From Myxococcales bacterium (GTDB lineage: Bacteria > Myxococcota_A > Polyangia > Polyangiales > Polyangiaceae): 34,204 nucleotides of DNA. This document shows, piece after piece, positions 22,937-31,379 of the stretch. The stretch is taken from positions 1-34,204 of the forward strand of contig JANXMC010000249.1 in NCBI GenBank assembly GCA_025354825.1, in the 5' to 3' direction. The translations under genes were made by a program, and so were the position numbers. Position 1 is the stretch's first letter, and every line of letters begins with the position of its first letter. The notes under the pieces were generated by a model, which saw nothing but the letters and a program-made list of their open reading frames with translations, had not been told where the DNA came from and ran no database searches.

Positions 22937-23929
22937 ATGCGGCAGGCTGTGGTCGTGGCTTTCTTCTCACGTCACGGGCGTTCGCGCCGGGGCTCGCCTG
23001 TAGGTCTCGCGTGCGCGGTGCCCCTCGCGCTTGCCGCGTTCGCGGGGATGAGCGCCCTCACGGAGAGCCCCGCCGAAGCGTACTGCCGCAAGACGACGAA
23101 CGGACCCACCGACGCAAGCTACGACCCGTCGGCCACACAAACGTGTGGCGACGGCCCCAATGCGCTTCCGCTCTTTTGGCGAAGCGCGTGCGTCGAATAC
23201 TCGGTCGTCGTCGAGCCGGCGTTGCAGCCGCTTCTCAGCATCGAGCGCGCCCGCGCTATCGTCGCGAGCGCCGCGCAGACGTGGAGCGAAGCGCCGTGCC
23301 CGCGGGACAAGGGCGGCCTCAAGTCGCCCACGATTCGCATCGTCGACGTGGCGGCCGCGCGCTGCGACGGATCGTTGCCAAACGATACCGCGAAGGCGAA
23401 CAACGAAATACGTTTCTTCAATAAAGCGCCCGAAGTTTCGGGCACCCTCGCCGTGACGACGAACCTGTTCGGCGCCGCCTCGGGGACGATGACCGAAGCG
23501 ACGGTCACGATTTACAACACCGGTATCTTCGACGCGTATGCCAACGACGTCGACAAGACGAAGGGCCTCGAAGACAGCTTCTCGGCCGTGATTCGCCACG
23601 AGATGGGGCACTTTTTGGGGCTCGCCCACTCCGACAATAACTCGGCGATCATGTACGCGTTCTACAACGGCAACCCGCCGCCGGGCCTCACCGACGACGA
23701 CATCGCCGCCATCTGCGACGTCTACGACCCCTCGGCGCCCGTCGGTGCGGGGTGCAGCGTCGCGCCGACGAATCCCGCAAATGCGTCCAACCCGAGCGGC
23801 CGCTCTGCCAACGACACGAACGCCCTCATGCCGCTGTTTCTCGGCGCGGCGGCGTTCGCCGCCCTCAGTGGTCGTGTTGTGAAGAAGAGAGTGCGCGCGT
23901 TACGCCCAGGCCGACCCAGAAGCCCGTAG
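22937..23929 (+). CDS. matrixin-type (M10-like) zinc metalloprotease with C-terminal anchor
   Basis: The product is 330 residues from ATG 22937, with an AGG six to eight bases upstream. ATGs at 22904 and 22850 are possible, and the last would overlap the preceding gene. A long basic N-terminus and a hydrophobic helix end near AEAYC, a likely signal-peptide cleavage. The zinc motif is H221-E-M-G-H225-F-L-G-L-A-H231, followed by a Met-turn (SAIMYAF), so a metzincin is firm. At the C-terminus a Cys (AGCSVAP), a linker, a hydrophobic stretch and a Lys/Arg cluster form a tripartite tail like a diverged MYXO-CTERM sorting signal. I infer a cell-surface or secreted protease. The gene's last 65 bases overlap the convergent barrel gene. 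Confidence 0.85.
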   Translation: MRQAVVVAFFSRHGRSRRGSPVGLACAVPLALAAFAGMSALTESPAEAYCRKTTNGPTDASYDPSATQTCGDGPNALPLFWRSACVEYSVVVEPALQPLLSIERARAIVASAAQTWSEAPCPRDKGGLKSPTIRIVDVAAARCDGSLPNDTAKANNEIRFFNKAPEVSGTLAVTTNLFGAASGTMTEATVTIYNTGIFDAYANDVDKTKGLEDSFSAVIRHEMGHFLGLAHSDNNSAIMYAFYNGNPPPGLTDDDIAAICDVYDPSAPVGAGCSVAPTNPANASNPSGRSANDTNALMPLFLGAAAFAALSGRVVKKRVRALRPGRPRSP

Positions 23930-24953
23930 TTGCGAACCCCACGCCGACGCGCATGGCGTAGGCACGCGACAGGCGAAAGCGCAGCGCAGCCTGGGGTATT
24001 GCGAGCCACGGAATCACCGTGGGGGACGAGCCGCCGCCGGCCCAACCTTTTTCGATATAGCCGTTAATGCGAATAGGCGTCGGCGCCGCGTGATCCTGCG
24101 GCCGGCAGCCGATGCCGTCGTTCACCGTCTTGCACGCGGCGTAGCGGTTGTTCCCAAGAACGAGCGGCCCGTCGGCGGTTTGGTAAACCCAATTGTTTAT
24201 CAAATTACCAAACGGCACTCCCACCCCGATCCCGGCGCCAATTTCGGCGTCGACGGCGTGAGAGAGGGGAAACGTCCACGCAATGTCGACCGTCGCGAGA
24301 ATCGCACGGAGGTCGCTCCGCACGTACGAGACGTAGCCCGGCCCCGAGTGGCTCTTGTCGCCGAACGCATCGCCCTTCGTGGTGAGATCGGCGTAGGCGA
24401 GGGCAGGGGTGACGGAGAACCCTTTCCAGCGCGCGTCGAGCTCGACACCGAGAAAGTGAAACAAGTAGGTGCTCCCGCCCCGCGCAAAGACGCTCAGAAG
24501 CGGCTGTGGGAGGAGCCCGAGGCGATAGCGCGCGCCAAAGTGGTAGGCGACCTTCCCCTCCGCCGGCGTGCCTCCTTTTTTCTCCGAAGGCGTGGCTTCG
24601 ACCGCTGCCGTCGTCGCTTCGGGCGCCACGGCCGCGGTCGCCACGGGAGACGACGGCGTCGTCGGGGGGGCGGGCACCGGTTCGACCGGCTTCGTCTCCA
24701 CGGGCTTCGCTTCGACGGCGGGCGCGACCACCGGCGGCGGAGGTTCCACCGTCTCCGGCGGCGGATTGATTTTCGTCGGTTTCTTCGGCTTTTTGGGCCG
24801 TTTTGCCGGCGTCTTCTTCGTCGTCTTCGGCAGCGAGTCGACCGACACGGGGTCGCCCGGCGACTGCGCGGCGGCATCGCCGTGGGGCACGAAGGCCGTC
24901 ACGGCCGATGTGATGATCGCGAGCGCGATGTGGGTGCGGAGCCCGCGATGCAT
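23865..24953 (-). CDS. outer-membrane beta-barrel-like protein with Pro/Lys-rich N-terminus
   Basis: The product is 362 residues. A signal peptide (MHRGLRTHIALAIITSAVTAF, cleavage near DAAAQ) is followed by a Lys/Pro-rich block (TKKTPAKRPKKPKKPTK) and a Pro/Val/Glu block with EAKPVETKPVEPVP repeats to about residue 115. From about 135 to the end the sequence alternates aromatic and Gly-rich strands (YHFGARYRLGLLPQP, GVELDARWKGFSVTPALAY, FRLSRAYAMRVGVGFATTGFWVGLGV) typical of an outer-membrane barrel. The basic Pro-rich part could span the periplasm or bind peptidoglycan, as in TonB-like linkers. No family name is recognised. The tail-to-tail overlap with the matrixin gene means the two 3' ends constrain each other. 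Confidence 0.75.
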   Translation of the reverse strand: MHRGLRTHIALAIITSAVTAFVPHGDAAAQSPGDPVSVDSLPKTTKKTPAKRPKKPKKPTKINPPPETVEPPPPVVAPAVEAKPVETKPVEPVPAPPTTPSSPVATAAVAPEATTAAVEATPSEKKGGTPAEGKVAYHFGARYRLGLLPQPLLSVFARGGSTYLFHFLGVELDARWKGFSVTPALAYADLTTKGDAFGDKSHSGPGYVSYVRSDLRAILATVDIAWTFPLSHAVDAEIGAGIGVGVPFGNLINNWVYQTADGPLVLGNNRYAACKTVNDGIGCRPQDHAAPTPIRINGYIEKGWAGGGSSPTVIPWLAIPQAALRFRLSRAYAMRVGVGFATTGFWVGLGVTRALSSSQHDH

Positions 24954-25138
24954 ACGTTAGGTCTCGGGCGGGGAGCTTACCACGACTGCTCCCCCTCTTT
25001 TGCGACCGCTTCGCCGCGCGCGCGCTCTCCTTGGGCTGCCGATGTGCAAGCCTCGCGTATGCTCGGCGTGGTCCACCGTGTAGAACCGGTGACGCAACGC
25101 CACAATGCCCTCGAGGCCTCGCCCAGAGTCGTGACGCG

Positions 25139-26530
25139 ATGATCGAAACCGCCCAAGCTGCCCCCCGTCCCGAGCCCGAGAAGCGCCGCCCAACTGCGAC
25201 GAGCCGTTACACGCTCGCGGAGGTCGCGCGCCACGCTTCGGAGGACGACTGCTGGATCATCATCCGCGGCAAGATCTACGACGTGAGCGGCTTCGCGAAG
25301 ACCCACGCGGGTGGTCGCGTCGTCTACGCATTCGGTGGGCGCGACGCGACGGACGTCTTCACGACGTTCCACTCGCCGGCCGCATGGAAAGAGCTCTCGA
25401 CACGCCTCATTGGCGAAATTGCCGAGGCGAGCCCGGTTTCACCGCTCGTCGCCGAGTTTCGCGATTTGCGCGCAAAGCTGCACCGCGGGGGGCTCTTCAA
25501 GAGCAACAAGGCGTATTACGTCGCAAAGGTGATTGGCAACTTTGCAATCCTGGCCGCCTCTATTGCCATGTTGGTCCAGGCCCACGCGAACGGGCGCACG
25601 GGGAGCGCGTTCCTCTGGACGACGCTGTCGGCCGTTGTTCTTGGCCTCTTCTGGCAGCAGTCGGGCTGGCTCGCCCACGACTTTTGCCACCACCAGGTTT
25701 TCGCAGATCGCAGATTCAACGACGCCGCGAGCTACCTCCTCGGCAACGTTTCACAGGGGTTCAGCGTCGACTGGTGGAAGACGAAGCACAACGTCCACCA
25801 CGCCGCGCCCAACGAGCTTACGCACGAGAAGCGCGCCATCGATCCCGACATCGACACGCTCCCGCTCCTCGCGTGGAGCGCCGAGATGCTCGACGGCATT
25901 ACCGACAAGGGGCAGCTCCGCCTCGTTCGGATTCAGCCGTTTCTCTTCTTCCCGGTTCTCCTTCTCGCCCGCTTCAATTGGGCCATCGGCAGCATCTTCC
26001 ACGCGTTCGAGCTGGCGCGCACGGCCCGCCGCGGCAAGGGCGAGCTCGCGCTCCTCGCGGTGCACTACGCGTGGCACTTCGGCCTCGCCTTCGCGCTGCT
26101 TCCGCTGCCGATGGCCTTCTACTACTGCGTCTTGAGCCAGATCGTCAGCGGCGCGCTTCTCGCGATCGTCTTCGTGCAGAGCCACAATGGGATGGAGATT
26201 TTCAGCACTCCGAAAGACTTCGTCACCTCGCAAGTGATCTCCACGCGCGACATCGACTCGGGCCTCTGGAACAACTGGTTTACGGGCGGCCTCAATTACC
26301 AAATCGAGCACCACCTGTTCCCCACGATCCCGCGCCACAATCTCGCGCGCATTCGCGAGCCCGTGCGCGCGCTTTGTGAGAAGCACGGCCTCGCGTTCGA
26401 GGAGGCGAGCATGATCGAGGGGACGACCCGCGTCCTCCGTTGCCTCGCCGACGTCGCCGCCGAAGCGGCCACGCGGATTCCCGAGCCGCGCTCCCGCGCG
26501 TCGCGCGATTCGATCCGCGCCGAGCGCTGA
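25139..26530 (+). CDS. cytochrome b5-fused front-end fatty acid desaturase
   Basis: The product is 463 residues, start ATG 25139. Residues about 22-95 are a cytochrome b5 domain with heme ligands His56 and His78. The usual HPGG is H56-A-G-G59. The desaturase part has three histidine boxes: H180-D-F-C-H-H185, H217-N-V-H-H221 and Q388-I-E-H-H392. The Gln opening the third box is diagnostic of front-end (delta-4/5/6 type) desaturases, which insert a double bond between an existing one and the carboxyl end of a polyunsaturated chain. Membrane helices lie between the boxes. Electrons reach the di-iron site through the fused b5. Such eukaryote-like desaturases are known in PUFA-forming myxobacteria. 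The regiospecificity is not predictable here. Confidence 0.94.
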   Translation: MIETAQAAPRPEPEKRRPTATSRYTLAEVARHASEDDCWIIIRGKIYDVSGFAKTHAGGRVVYAFGGRDATDVFTTFHSPAAWKELSTRLIGEIAEASPVSPLVAEFRDLRAKLHRGGLFKSNKAYYVAKVIGNFAILAASIAMLVQAHANGRTGSAFLWTTLSAVVLGLFWQQSGWLAHDFCHHQVFADRRFNDAASYLLGNVSQGFSVDWWKTKHNVHHAAPNELTHEKRAIDPDIDTLPLLAWSAEMLDGITDKGQLRLVRIQPFLFFPVLLLARFNWAIGSIFHAFELARTARRGKGELALLAVHYAWHFGLAFALLPLPMAFYYCVLSQIVSGALLAIVFVQSHNGMEIFSTPKDFVTSQVISTRDIDSGLWNNWFTGGLNYQIEHHLFPTIPRHNLARIREPVRALCEKHGLAFEEASMIEGTTRVLRCLADVAAEAATRIPEPRSRASRDSIRAER

Positions 26531-26547
26531 CCCTTTTTTGCAGACCG

Positions 26548-27543
26548 TTACGGCGATAGCGCGAGGCGCCGCACCCGCCCGAGGCCGCGCTCCGTCCAGT
26601 AGACGTACCTCGCGTCGACGGCCACGTCGCCTTCGGTGAAGTCGGCGCCGTCGTAGAGCGTGGTGACCCTCTTGGTCGCGCGATCGCCCCGCATGATTCG
26701 CTTGCCGGCCTCCATCCAGTAGACCGCCTTCGAGTCGGCGGCGAGCCCCTGCACAAAGGTGGTCGTCGTGAATAAATTGGTCGCCGTGGGTGAGCCGGCC
26801 TCGGGCGCGGTGTCGGCTTCGTCGATTACCGAGAACGACCCCGCCGGGCCGTGGGCCCACACAATCGTATTCCCCACGTTCGCGACCCCCGCCGAGAGCC
26901 CCTGCGCGCCGAAGAGCGTGCCGTTGTTCTTCTGCACGCTGCCAGGCCTGTCGCCGCGGTAATCGGTGAAATAGACCGTCCCGGCCATCACCGTGAGGTA
27001 CGCGGCGCGCGCATCGCCGGTAAAGAGGTATTGGCGATTGTTGGTATTGACCTGTTGGCGATAAACGTTCGCCGCTTCGGTCCAATACATAAAGCTCCCC
27101 TCGATGGCGACGTCGAACGGCACCGTCGCTTCGACGACGACCTTCGTGCCCGCGCCGCCCGATTTTGGCGCGCGCCAGAACGACGCATCGCCGACCGTGA
27201 CCCAGTAGATCTCGGCGTCGGTGACTGTGAGCCCCATCGGCTCTTTCTGATTGTCCGCGAGCGTCTCGGCCCCCTTCGGGCCGCCGTCGAACGCGGCGCC
27301 CGTGTCGGCGTCGCCACCCGTACCGCCGCCCGTCGTCCCCGAGCCCGTGTCGTCCCTGGCGCCGTCGCGATCCGGCGGCGTCACCGAGCCGTCGAGCGCC
27401 GCATCGCCCTTGCCGTAGTCGTCCGAGAGCCCCGTGAGCGACGTCACGAACGAGCAGCCGAACGCGCCCGCTGCGACGAGGCTCGCCACGAGGGCCGAAG
27501 CCGGCGTGAAAAGTGGGTAACGAACGTGAGACCCGTGGCGCAT
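26548..27543 (-). CDS. lipoprotein with beta-propeller-like repeats
   Basis: The product is 331 residues. The signal sequence ends in a lipobox-like GAFGC (Cys30), followed by an Asp/Gly/Thr-rich spacer (to about residue 90). The rest consists of repeats of about 45 residues, each with a strand ending Y-W or Y-F: EIYWVTVGDASFWRAPKSGG, FMYWTEAANVYRQQ, VYFTDYRGDRPGSV, AVYWMEAGKRIMRGD and YVYWTERGLGRVRRL. This is the pattern of a beta-propeller domain of the kind seen in many myxobacterial surface proteins, often binding unknown ligands. No enzyme motif is visible. It is convergent with the desaturase gene and divergent from the nucleotidase gene; no partner is indicated. Confidence 0.82.
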   Translation of the reverse strand: MRHGSHVRYPLFTPASALVASLVAAGAFGCSFVTSLTGLSDDYGKGDAALDGSVTPPDRDGARDDTGSGTTGGGTGGDADTGAAFDGGPKGAETLADNQKEPMGLTVTDAEIYWVTVGDASFWRAPKSGGAGTKVVVEATVPFDVAIEGSFMYWTEAANVYRQQVNTNNRQYLFTGDARAAYLTVMAGTVYFTDYRGDRPGSVQKNNGTLFGAQGLSAGVANVGNTIVWAHGPAGSFSVIDEADTAPEAGSPTATNLFTTTTFVQGLAADSKAVYWMEAGKRIMRGDRATKRVTTLYDGADFTEGDVAVDARYVYWTERGLGRVRRLALSP

Positions 27544-27635
27544 TGCGTCCTACCGTTCTAGCTGCTCGGCGGCCCGCGCGCCGCCAAAGTGCGCGTCTGT
27601 TGGCGCTCCTCAACCCTCGCGACTACAGGTTGGCG

Positions 27636-29162
27636 ATGGTTCCGCCCCCTTCCGACAGCGTCCCCGCGGGGCGCGAAGATTCTTACTCGCTTGCCCCGTC
27701 GCTCTCGCCGCATTCGCGCGCGCTGACGCCTCGCGGCGTCTTCTGCAACCGCACGCTGAACCTCCGTTCGATCCGCGCCATCGGCTACGACCTCGACTAC
27801 ACGCTGGTCCACTACCGCGTCACCGCATGGGAAGAGCGCGCCTACGACCACTCGCGCGAGAACCTCGCCCGCCTCGGCTGGCCCGTCTCCCATCTCCGTT
27901 TCGACCCCACCATGATCATGCGCGGCCTCGTCCTCGACGTCGAACGCGGCAACGTCGTGAAGGCCAATCGCTTCGGCTTCGTGAAGCGCGCGGTGCACGG
28001 CACCAAGCTCCTCGATTTCGCCGAGCAGCGCGACGCCTACGCGCGCCTTCCGGTCGACCTCGCCGATCCGCGATGGGTATTTCTCAATACGCTTTTCTCC
28101 CTTTCCGAAGGGTGCCTCTACGCGCAGCTCGTTGACCTCCTCGACTCGGGGGTCCTCCCCGGCCCCATGGGGTACCGCGAGCTCTACGAACGCGTGCGCG
28201 ACAGCCTCGACGCAACCCACGTCGAAGGCGAGCTGAAGGCCGAAGTCTTGGCCGACCCCGCACGGTTCGTCGAAGACGACCCCGAGACTGCGCTCACACT
28301 CCTCGATCAGAAGAACGCGGGCAAAAAGCTCATGCTCGTGACCAATTCGGAATGGGCCTATGCCAATGCGATGATGCAGTACGCCGTTGGGCGCTTCTTG
28401 CCCGAGGGCGACTCGTGGCGATCGCTCTTCGACGTCATCGTCGTAGGTGCACGTAAGCCCGACTTCTTTACGAGCCGCGCGCCGCTGTTCGAAGTGGCCA
28501 CCGAAGACGGTCTCTTGCGGCCGGCGCGCGCCGTTGCGGCCGGTAAAGCGTACTTCGGTGGAAGCGCGGGGCAGGTCGAGCGCGCTCTAGGCGTGTCGGG
28601 CGATGAGATTCTCTATGTGGGAGATCACATGTTCGGCGACGTTCACGTAAGCAAGCGCGCGCTCCGCTGGCGCACCGCGCTGGTGCTGCGCGAGCTCGAA
28701 GACGAGATTTACGCGCTCGAGGGGTTTCGCGCGACGGAGGAGAAGCTCACCGTCGGAATGGCCGAAAAAGAGCAGTTGGAAGCCGAAATTGCCGATGCGC
28801 GCCTACGCCTTCAACGGCGGCGCAAAGGGTACGGCCCCGCGGTGACCGAAGACGAAGGCGCCCTCGAAGCGCGGCTCGAAGAGCTCCGCTCGGCCATCGT
28901 GGCGCTCGACGCCGTGCTGGGCCCCATGGCCAAACAGGCGAGCGAGCTTTTGAACGATCGCTGGGGGCTTTTACTCAGAGCCGGCAACGACAAGAGCCAC
29001 CTCGCGCGGCAGCTCGAACGCTATGCCGATATCTACACCTCGCGCGTCTCCAATCTCCTTCACGCCACGCCTTTTCTCTATTTGCGCTCGCCCCGCGGCA
29101 GCCTTCCACACGATCCGGCGCTGTTGCCGGACGTGCATTCCGGCTCGGCCGATATTCGTTAG
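27636..29162 (+). CDS. cN-II-like HAD-superfamily 5'-nucleotidase
   Basis: The product is 508 residues from ATG 27636. The haloacid dehalogenase nucleophile motif is GYDLDYTLVHY (Asp52 and Asp54). A helical cap-like region follows, then KLMLVTNSEWAYANAMM (motif II Thr/Asn) and YVGDHMFGDVHVSKR (motif IV, acidic metal ligands). The flanking FNR/HY/EER pattern and the long C-terminal coiled-coil-rich part match the HAD-IG 5'-nucleotidase family, which includes eukaryotic cytosolic purine 5'-nucleotidase cN-II. It should dephosphorylate IMP or GMP-type nucleotides in the cytoplasm, with the exact preference inferred. The long C-terminal helical part (about 360-490) is of the kind that mediates oligomerisation. 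It is transcribed alone or with the next small gene, which starts 41 bases later. Confidence 0.9.
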   Translation: MVPPPSDSVPAGREDSYSLAPSLSPHSRALTPRGVFCNRTLNLRSIRAIGYDLDYTLVHYRVTAWEERAYDHSRENLARLGWPVSHLRFDPTMIMRGLVLDVERGNVVKANRFGFVKRAVHGTKLLDFAEQRDAYARLPVDLADPRWVFLNTLFSLSEGCLYAQLVDLLDSGVLPGPMGYRELYERVRDSLDATHVEGELKAEVLADPARFVEDDPETALTLLDQKNAGKKLMLVTNSEWAYANAMMQYAVGRFLPEGDSWRSLFDVIVVGARKPDFFTSRAPLFEVATEDGLLRPARAVAAGKAYFGGSAGQVERALGVSGDEILYVGDHMFGDVHVSKRALRWRTALVLRELEDEIYALEGFRATEEKLTVGMAEKEQLEAEIADARLRLQRRRKGYGPAVTEDEGALEARLEELRSAIVALDAVLGPMAKQASELLNDRWGLLLRAGNDKSHLARQLERYADIYTSRVSNLLHATPFLYLRSPRGSLPHDPALLPDVHSGSADIR

Positions 29163-29203
29163 AAGGAGCGCGCATTTCCCAGCCTCCGACGTACTCTTCG
29201 GGG

Positions 29204-29821
29204 GTGGGGGAGAAGGCGCCGCTCGAAACGGTCGTGGCATTTGCTGTGCCTCGCGACCAGATGCCTATGGCGTCGTCGTTCCGCAGCACGTGGCTCGGTT
29301 CGAGCATTCGATCGCTTCGTAAGCGCGAGCTTCTCGGCGCGTACTTCAAAGTGCTCCCCACGGAATTCCACGATGCTATTCGCCTGAGCGTCGCCGGCGT
29401 ATGGCTTCCCATCGTCGTTGCCGAAGCGCACTACGCGGCCTGCGACGCGCTCAAGCTACCGGCTCGCGAAGTCTTCGAAATCGGCCGCGAGGCGACCGAC
29501 CACGTCAATGCCTCGCTTCTCGCCGTCGCCGTCAAAGTTGCCAAAGCCGGCGGCGCCACCCCGTGGACATTCCTTGCCCAGCACCAACGCATTTGGGAAC
29601 GCGTATGGATAGGCGGCGCGGCGGCCGTGTACAAAGCCGGCCCCAAAGACGGAATCGTCGAAATCGCCGGCTGGAGCTGCGCACGCTACGCCTACACACG
29701 GATCGCGTTTCGCGGCGTGCTCAGCCGACTGTCCGAGTTTTTTTCGACGACGGTCTACGTCTCGGAGATTCCCAAACTGTGCGACGCGACCGGCCTCGGC
29801 TACCGCGTTGCGTGGGCGTGA
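29204..29821 (+). CDS. unrecognised 205-residue protein
   Basis: I do not recognise this family. It starts at GTG 29204; no convincing ribosome site is seen. There is no signal peptide or membrane helix. The sequence reads as an alpha/beta domain: a helix AIRLSVAGVWLPIVVAEAHYAAC, a second helix REATDHVNASLLAVAVKVAKAGG with TPWTFLAQHQRIWERVW, strands around AAAVYKAGPKDGIVEIAGW and a last helix after RGVLSRLSEFF. Its size and helix-rich build are loosely like the DUF2378-type myxobacterial paralogues, but I could not confirm this. It lies 41 bases after the nucleotidase gene on the same strand, so it could be co-transcribed. Coding nature is supported by uniform GC-rich codon use and size. Confidence 0.6.
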   Translation: MGEKAPLETVVAFAVPRDQMPMASSFRSTWLGSSIRSLRKRELLGAYFKVLPTEFHDAIRLSVAGVWLPIVVAEAHYAACDALKLPAREVFEIGREATDHVNASLLAVAVKVAKAGGATPWTFLAQHQRIWERVWIGGAAAVYKAGPKDGIVEIAGWSCARYAYTRIAFRGVLSRLSEFFSTTVYVSEIPKLCDATGLGYRVAWA

Positions 29822-29914
29822 ACGCTGGGGTTTCTCCGCCAAAGGCACACTTCCGCGCACGCCAGGTCGTTCGATCATCGACGCGACGCGTCTCGCGCGC
29901 GTAGCATCGGCGCC

Positions 29915-30913
29915 ATGAGCGATGCCGGGAAGTGGAACGCAAGCGATCTCCCCGACCTCACAGCGAAGGTCGTCGTCGTCACCGGCGCCAACAGCGGCAT
30001 CGGCCTCGAAGCCGCACGCGAGCTCGCGCGCCACGGTGCGACGGTCGTTCTCGCGTGCCGAAGCCCCCAAAACGCCGACGGAGCGATCGCCTCCATTCGC
30101 GAGAGCCTCGGGGCTGCGGGCGCGTCCGCGAAGATCGAACCGATGCAGCTCGACCTCGCGAGCCTCGCGTCGGTGCGCGCCTTCGCGGCGCAAGTCACGC
30201 AGAAGCATCCGGCGATCGATGTCCTTTGCAACAACGCCGGCGTGATGGCGCTCCCGTACCGCAAGACCGCCGACGGCTTCGAGATGCAGCTTGGTACGAA
30301 CCACCTTGGCCACTTCGCGCTCACGGCGCTGCTGTTCGGCGCGCTTCGCAACGTGAAGGGCTCCCGCGTCGTGAACGTGAGCAGCATGGCGCACCGCACG
30401 GGGCGAATCGACTTCGACGACCTTCAAGGCACGAAGAGCTATGGCAAGTGGAGCGCCTACGGACAGAGCAAGCTCGCCAATCTGCTCTTCACCTACGAGC
30501 TTCAACGTCGCGTGACGAAAGCGGGTATCGATATTCTCAGCGTTGCCTGCCACCCCGGCTATTCGGCGACCAATTTGCAATTCGCCGGCCCCCGTCTCGA
30601 AGGGTCGTCGATTGGCGAAAAGCTCTCGGCCTTTGGCAACAAGGCTTTCGCGCAAAGCGCCGCAATGGGCGCGCTCCCCACGCTCTACGCGGCGGCCGCC
30701 GCAGGCGTGAAGGGGGGCGACTTCATCGGGCCCGACGGCTTTCTCGGCATGGCCGGCCATCCAAAGATCGCGCACTCGAATGCACGCTCCCACGAGGTCG
30801 ACACGGCCGCGCGCCTGTTCCAAATCTCCGAAGAGCTCACGGGCACGCGCTTCGACGCCCTTGCAACCAAGGTGAGCGCGGCGCCGCCCTTCGCATCGAG
30901 CGTATCGGCGTAG
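29915..30913 (+). CDS. SDR oxidoreductase, retinol-dehydrogenase-like
   Basis: The product is 332 residues. The NAD(P) loop is T23-G-A-N-S-G-I-G30, the NADPH-favouring Arg lies in VVLACRSP, the NNAG motif is at 106-109, the catalytic Ser at 156/157, and Tyr182 with Lys186 (YGQSK) complete the site. The middle segment YRKTADGFEMQLGTNHLGHFALTALL is typical of the long retinol-dehydrogenase/protochlorophyllide-reductase-like SDRs. The stretch from about 195 to the end, including GPDGFLGMAG, is the usual extra loop of this group. It would reduce or oxidise a lipophilic carbonyl or alcohol; the substrate is unknown. The next gene begins one base after its stop, so the two are translationally linked. 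Confidence 0.92.
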   Translation: MSDAGKWNASDLPDLTAKVVVVTGANSGIGLEAARELARHGATVVLACRSPQNADGAIASIRESLGAAGASAKIEPMQLDLASLASVRAFAAQVTQKHPAIDVLCNNAGVMALPYRKTADGFEMQLGTNHLGHFALTALLFGALRNVKGSRVVNVSSMAHRTGRIDFDDLQGTKSYGKWSAYGQSKLANLLFTYELQRRVTKAGIDILSVACHPGYSATNLQFAGPRLEGSSIGEKLSAFGNKAFAQSAAMGALPTLYAAAAAGVKGGDFIGPDGFLGMAGHPKIAHSNARSHEVDTAARLFQISEELTGTRFDALATKVSAAPPFASSVSA

Positions 30914-30914
30914 C

Positions 30915-31379
30915 GTGACCGCGATCGAGCCGGCGGGTGAGACCGAGATCGTCGAAACCCAAGGGTGTCGCGCGACGCTCTGGTTTCCCGCGCCTGGGAT
31001 GATCGGCGCGAAGATCGTCGGCCATGCGAGCGGCGCGGCGGTCGCGCGCATCTACGAGATCATCGATGCGCGTGCGGGCGGCGGGCCGCCTCCCGAGGAC
31101 GGCTTTCTCGACCTGACGGAGCTCGACGGCTTCGATTGGGAGGCGCGAGGGCGCGCGCTCCGCTGGAACATCGCGCATCGTGGTGCCAAACAGCGCCTCC
31201 ATCTTCTTGTGCAGTCTGCACGTATCGAGATCGGCGTTCGAATCTTCCGCCTCGTGCTGCGCGACATGGTCGAAATTCACACCAAGCCGGAGACGTTCAG
31301 CCTCGCCTATTCGGCAGTCGTCAAACGGCGACTTCGCATCACGGGTGGCGGGCCGCCGTCGTCGCGCCCGCGTTATTGA
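30915..31379 (+). CDS. unrecognised small protein, possible STAS-like fold
   Basis: The product is 154 residues, starting at GTG 30915 one base after the SDR stop. I do not recognise a family with confidence. The order of strands and helices (GCRATLWFPAPGMIGAKIVG, helix AVARIYEIIDARAG, strand EDGFLDLTELDGFDW, helix RGRALRWNIAHRG, strand RLHLLVQSA, helix IRIFRLVLRDM, strand EIHTKPETF) resembles the small alpha/beta STAS/SpoIIAA-like layout. No catalytic motif or membrane segment is visible. The tail is Gly/Pro/Arg-rich. The 3' end overlaps the convergent histidine kinase gene by 7 bases. The close coupling to the SDR suggests a related or accessory role. Confidence 0.6.
   Translation: MTAIEPAGETEIVETQGCRATLWFPAPGMIGAKIVGHASGAAVARIYEIIDARAGGGPPPEDGFLDLTELDGFDWEARGRALRWNIAHRGAKQRLHLLVQSARIEIGVRIFRLVLRDMVEIHTKPETFSLAYSAVVKRRLRITGGGPPSSRPRY

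Noticed and set aside
25751-27613. A 620-codon open frame antisense to the desaturase and crossing the lipoprotein gene
   Set aside because: Both underlying genes have clear motifs; the antisense product is Arg/Gly-rich without structure.
29456-31051. A 531-codon open frame antisense to the unrecognised small protein and the second SDR
   Set aside because: The SDR has complete catalytic motifs on the other strand; the antisense frame shows no family features.
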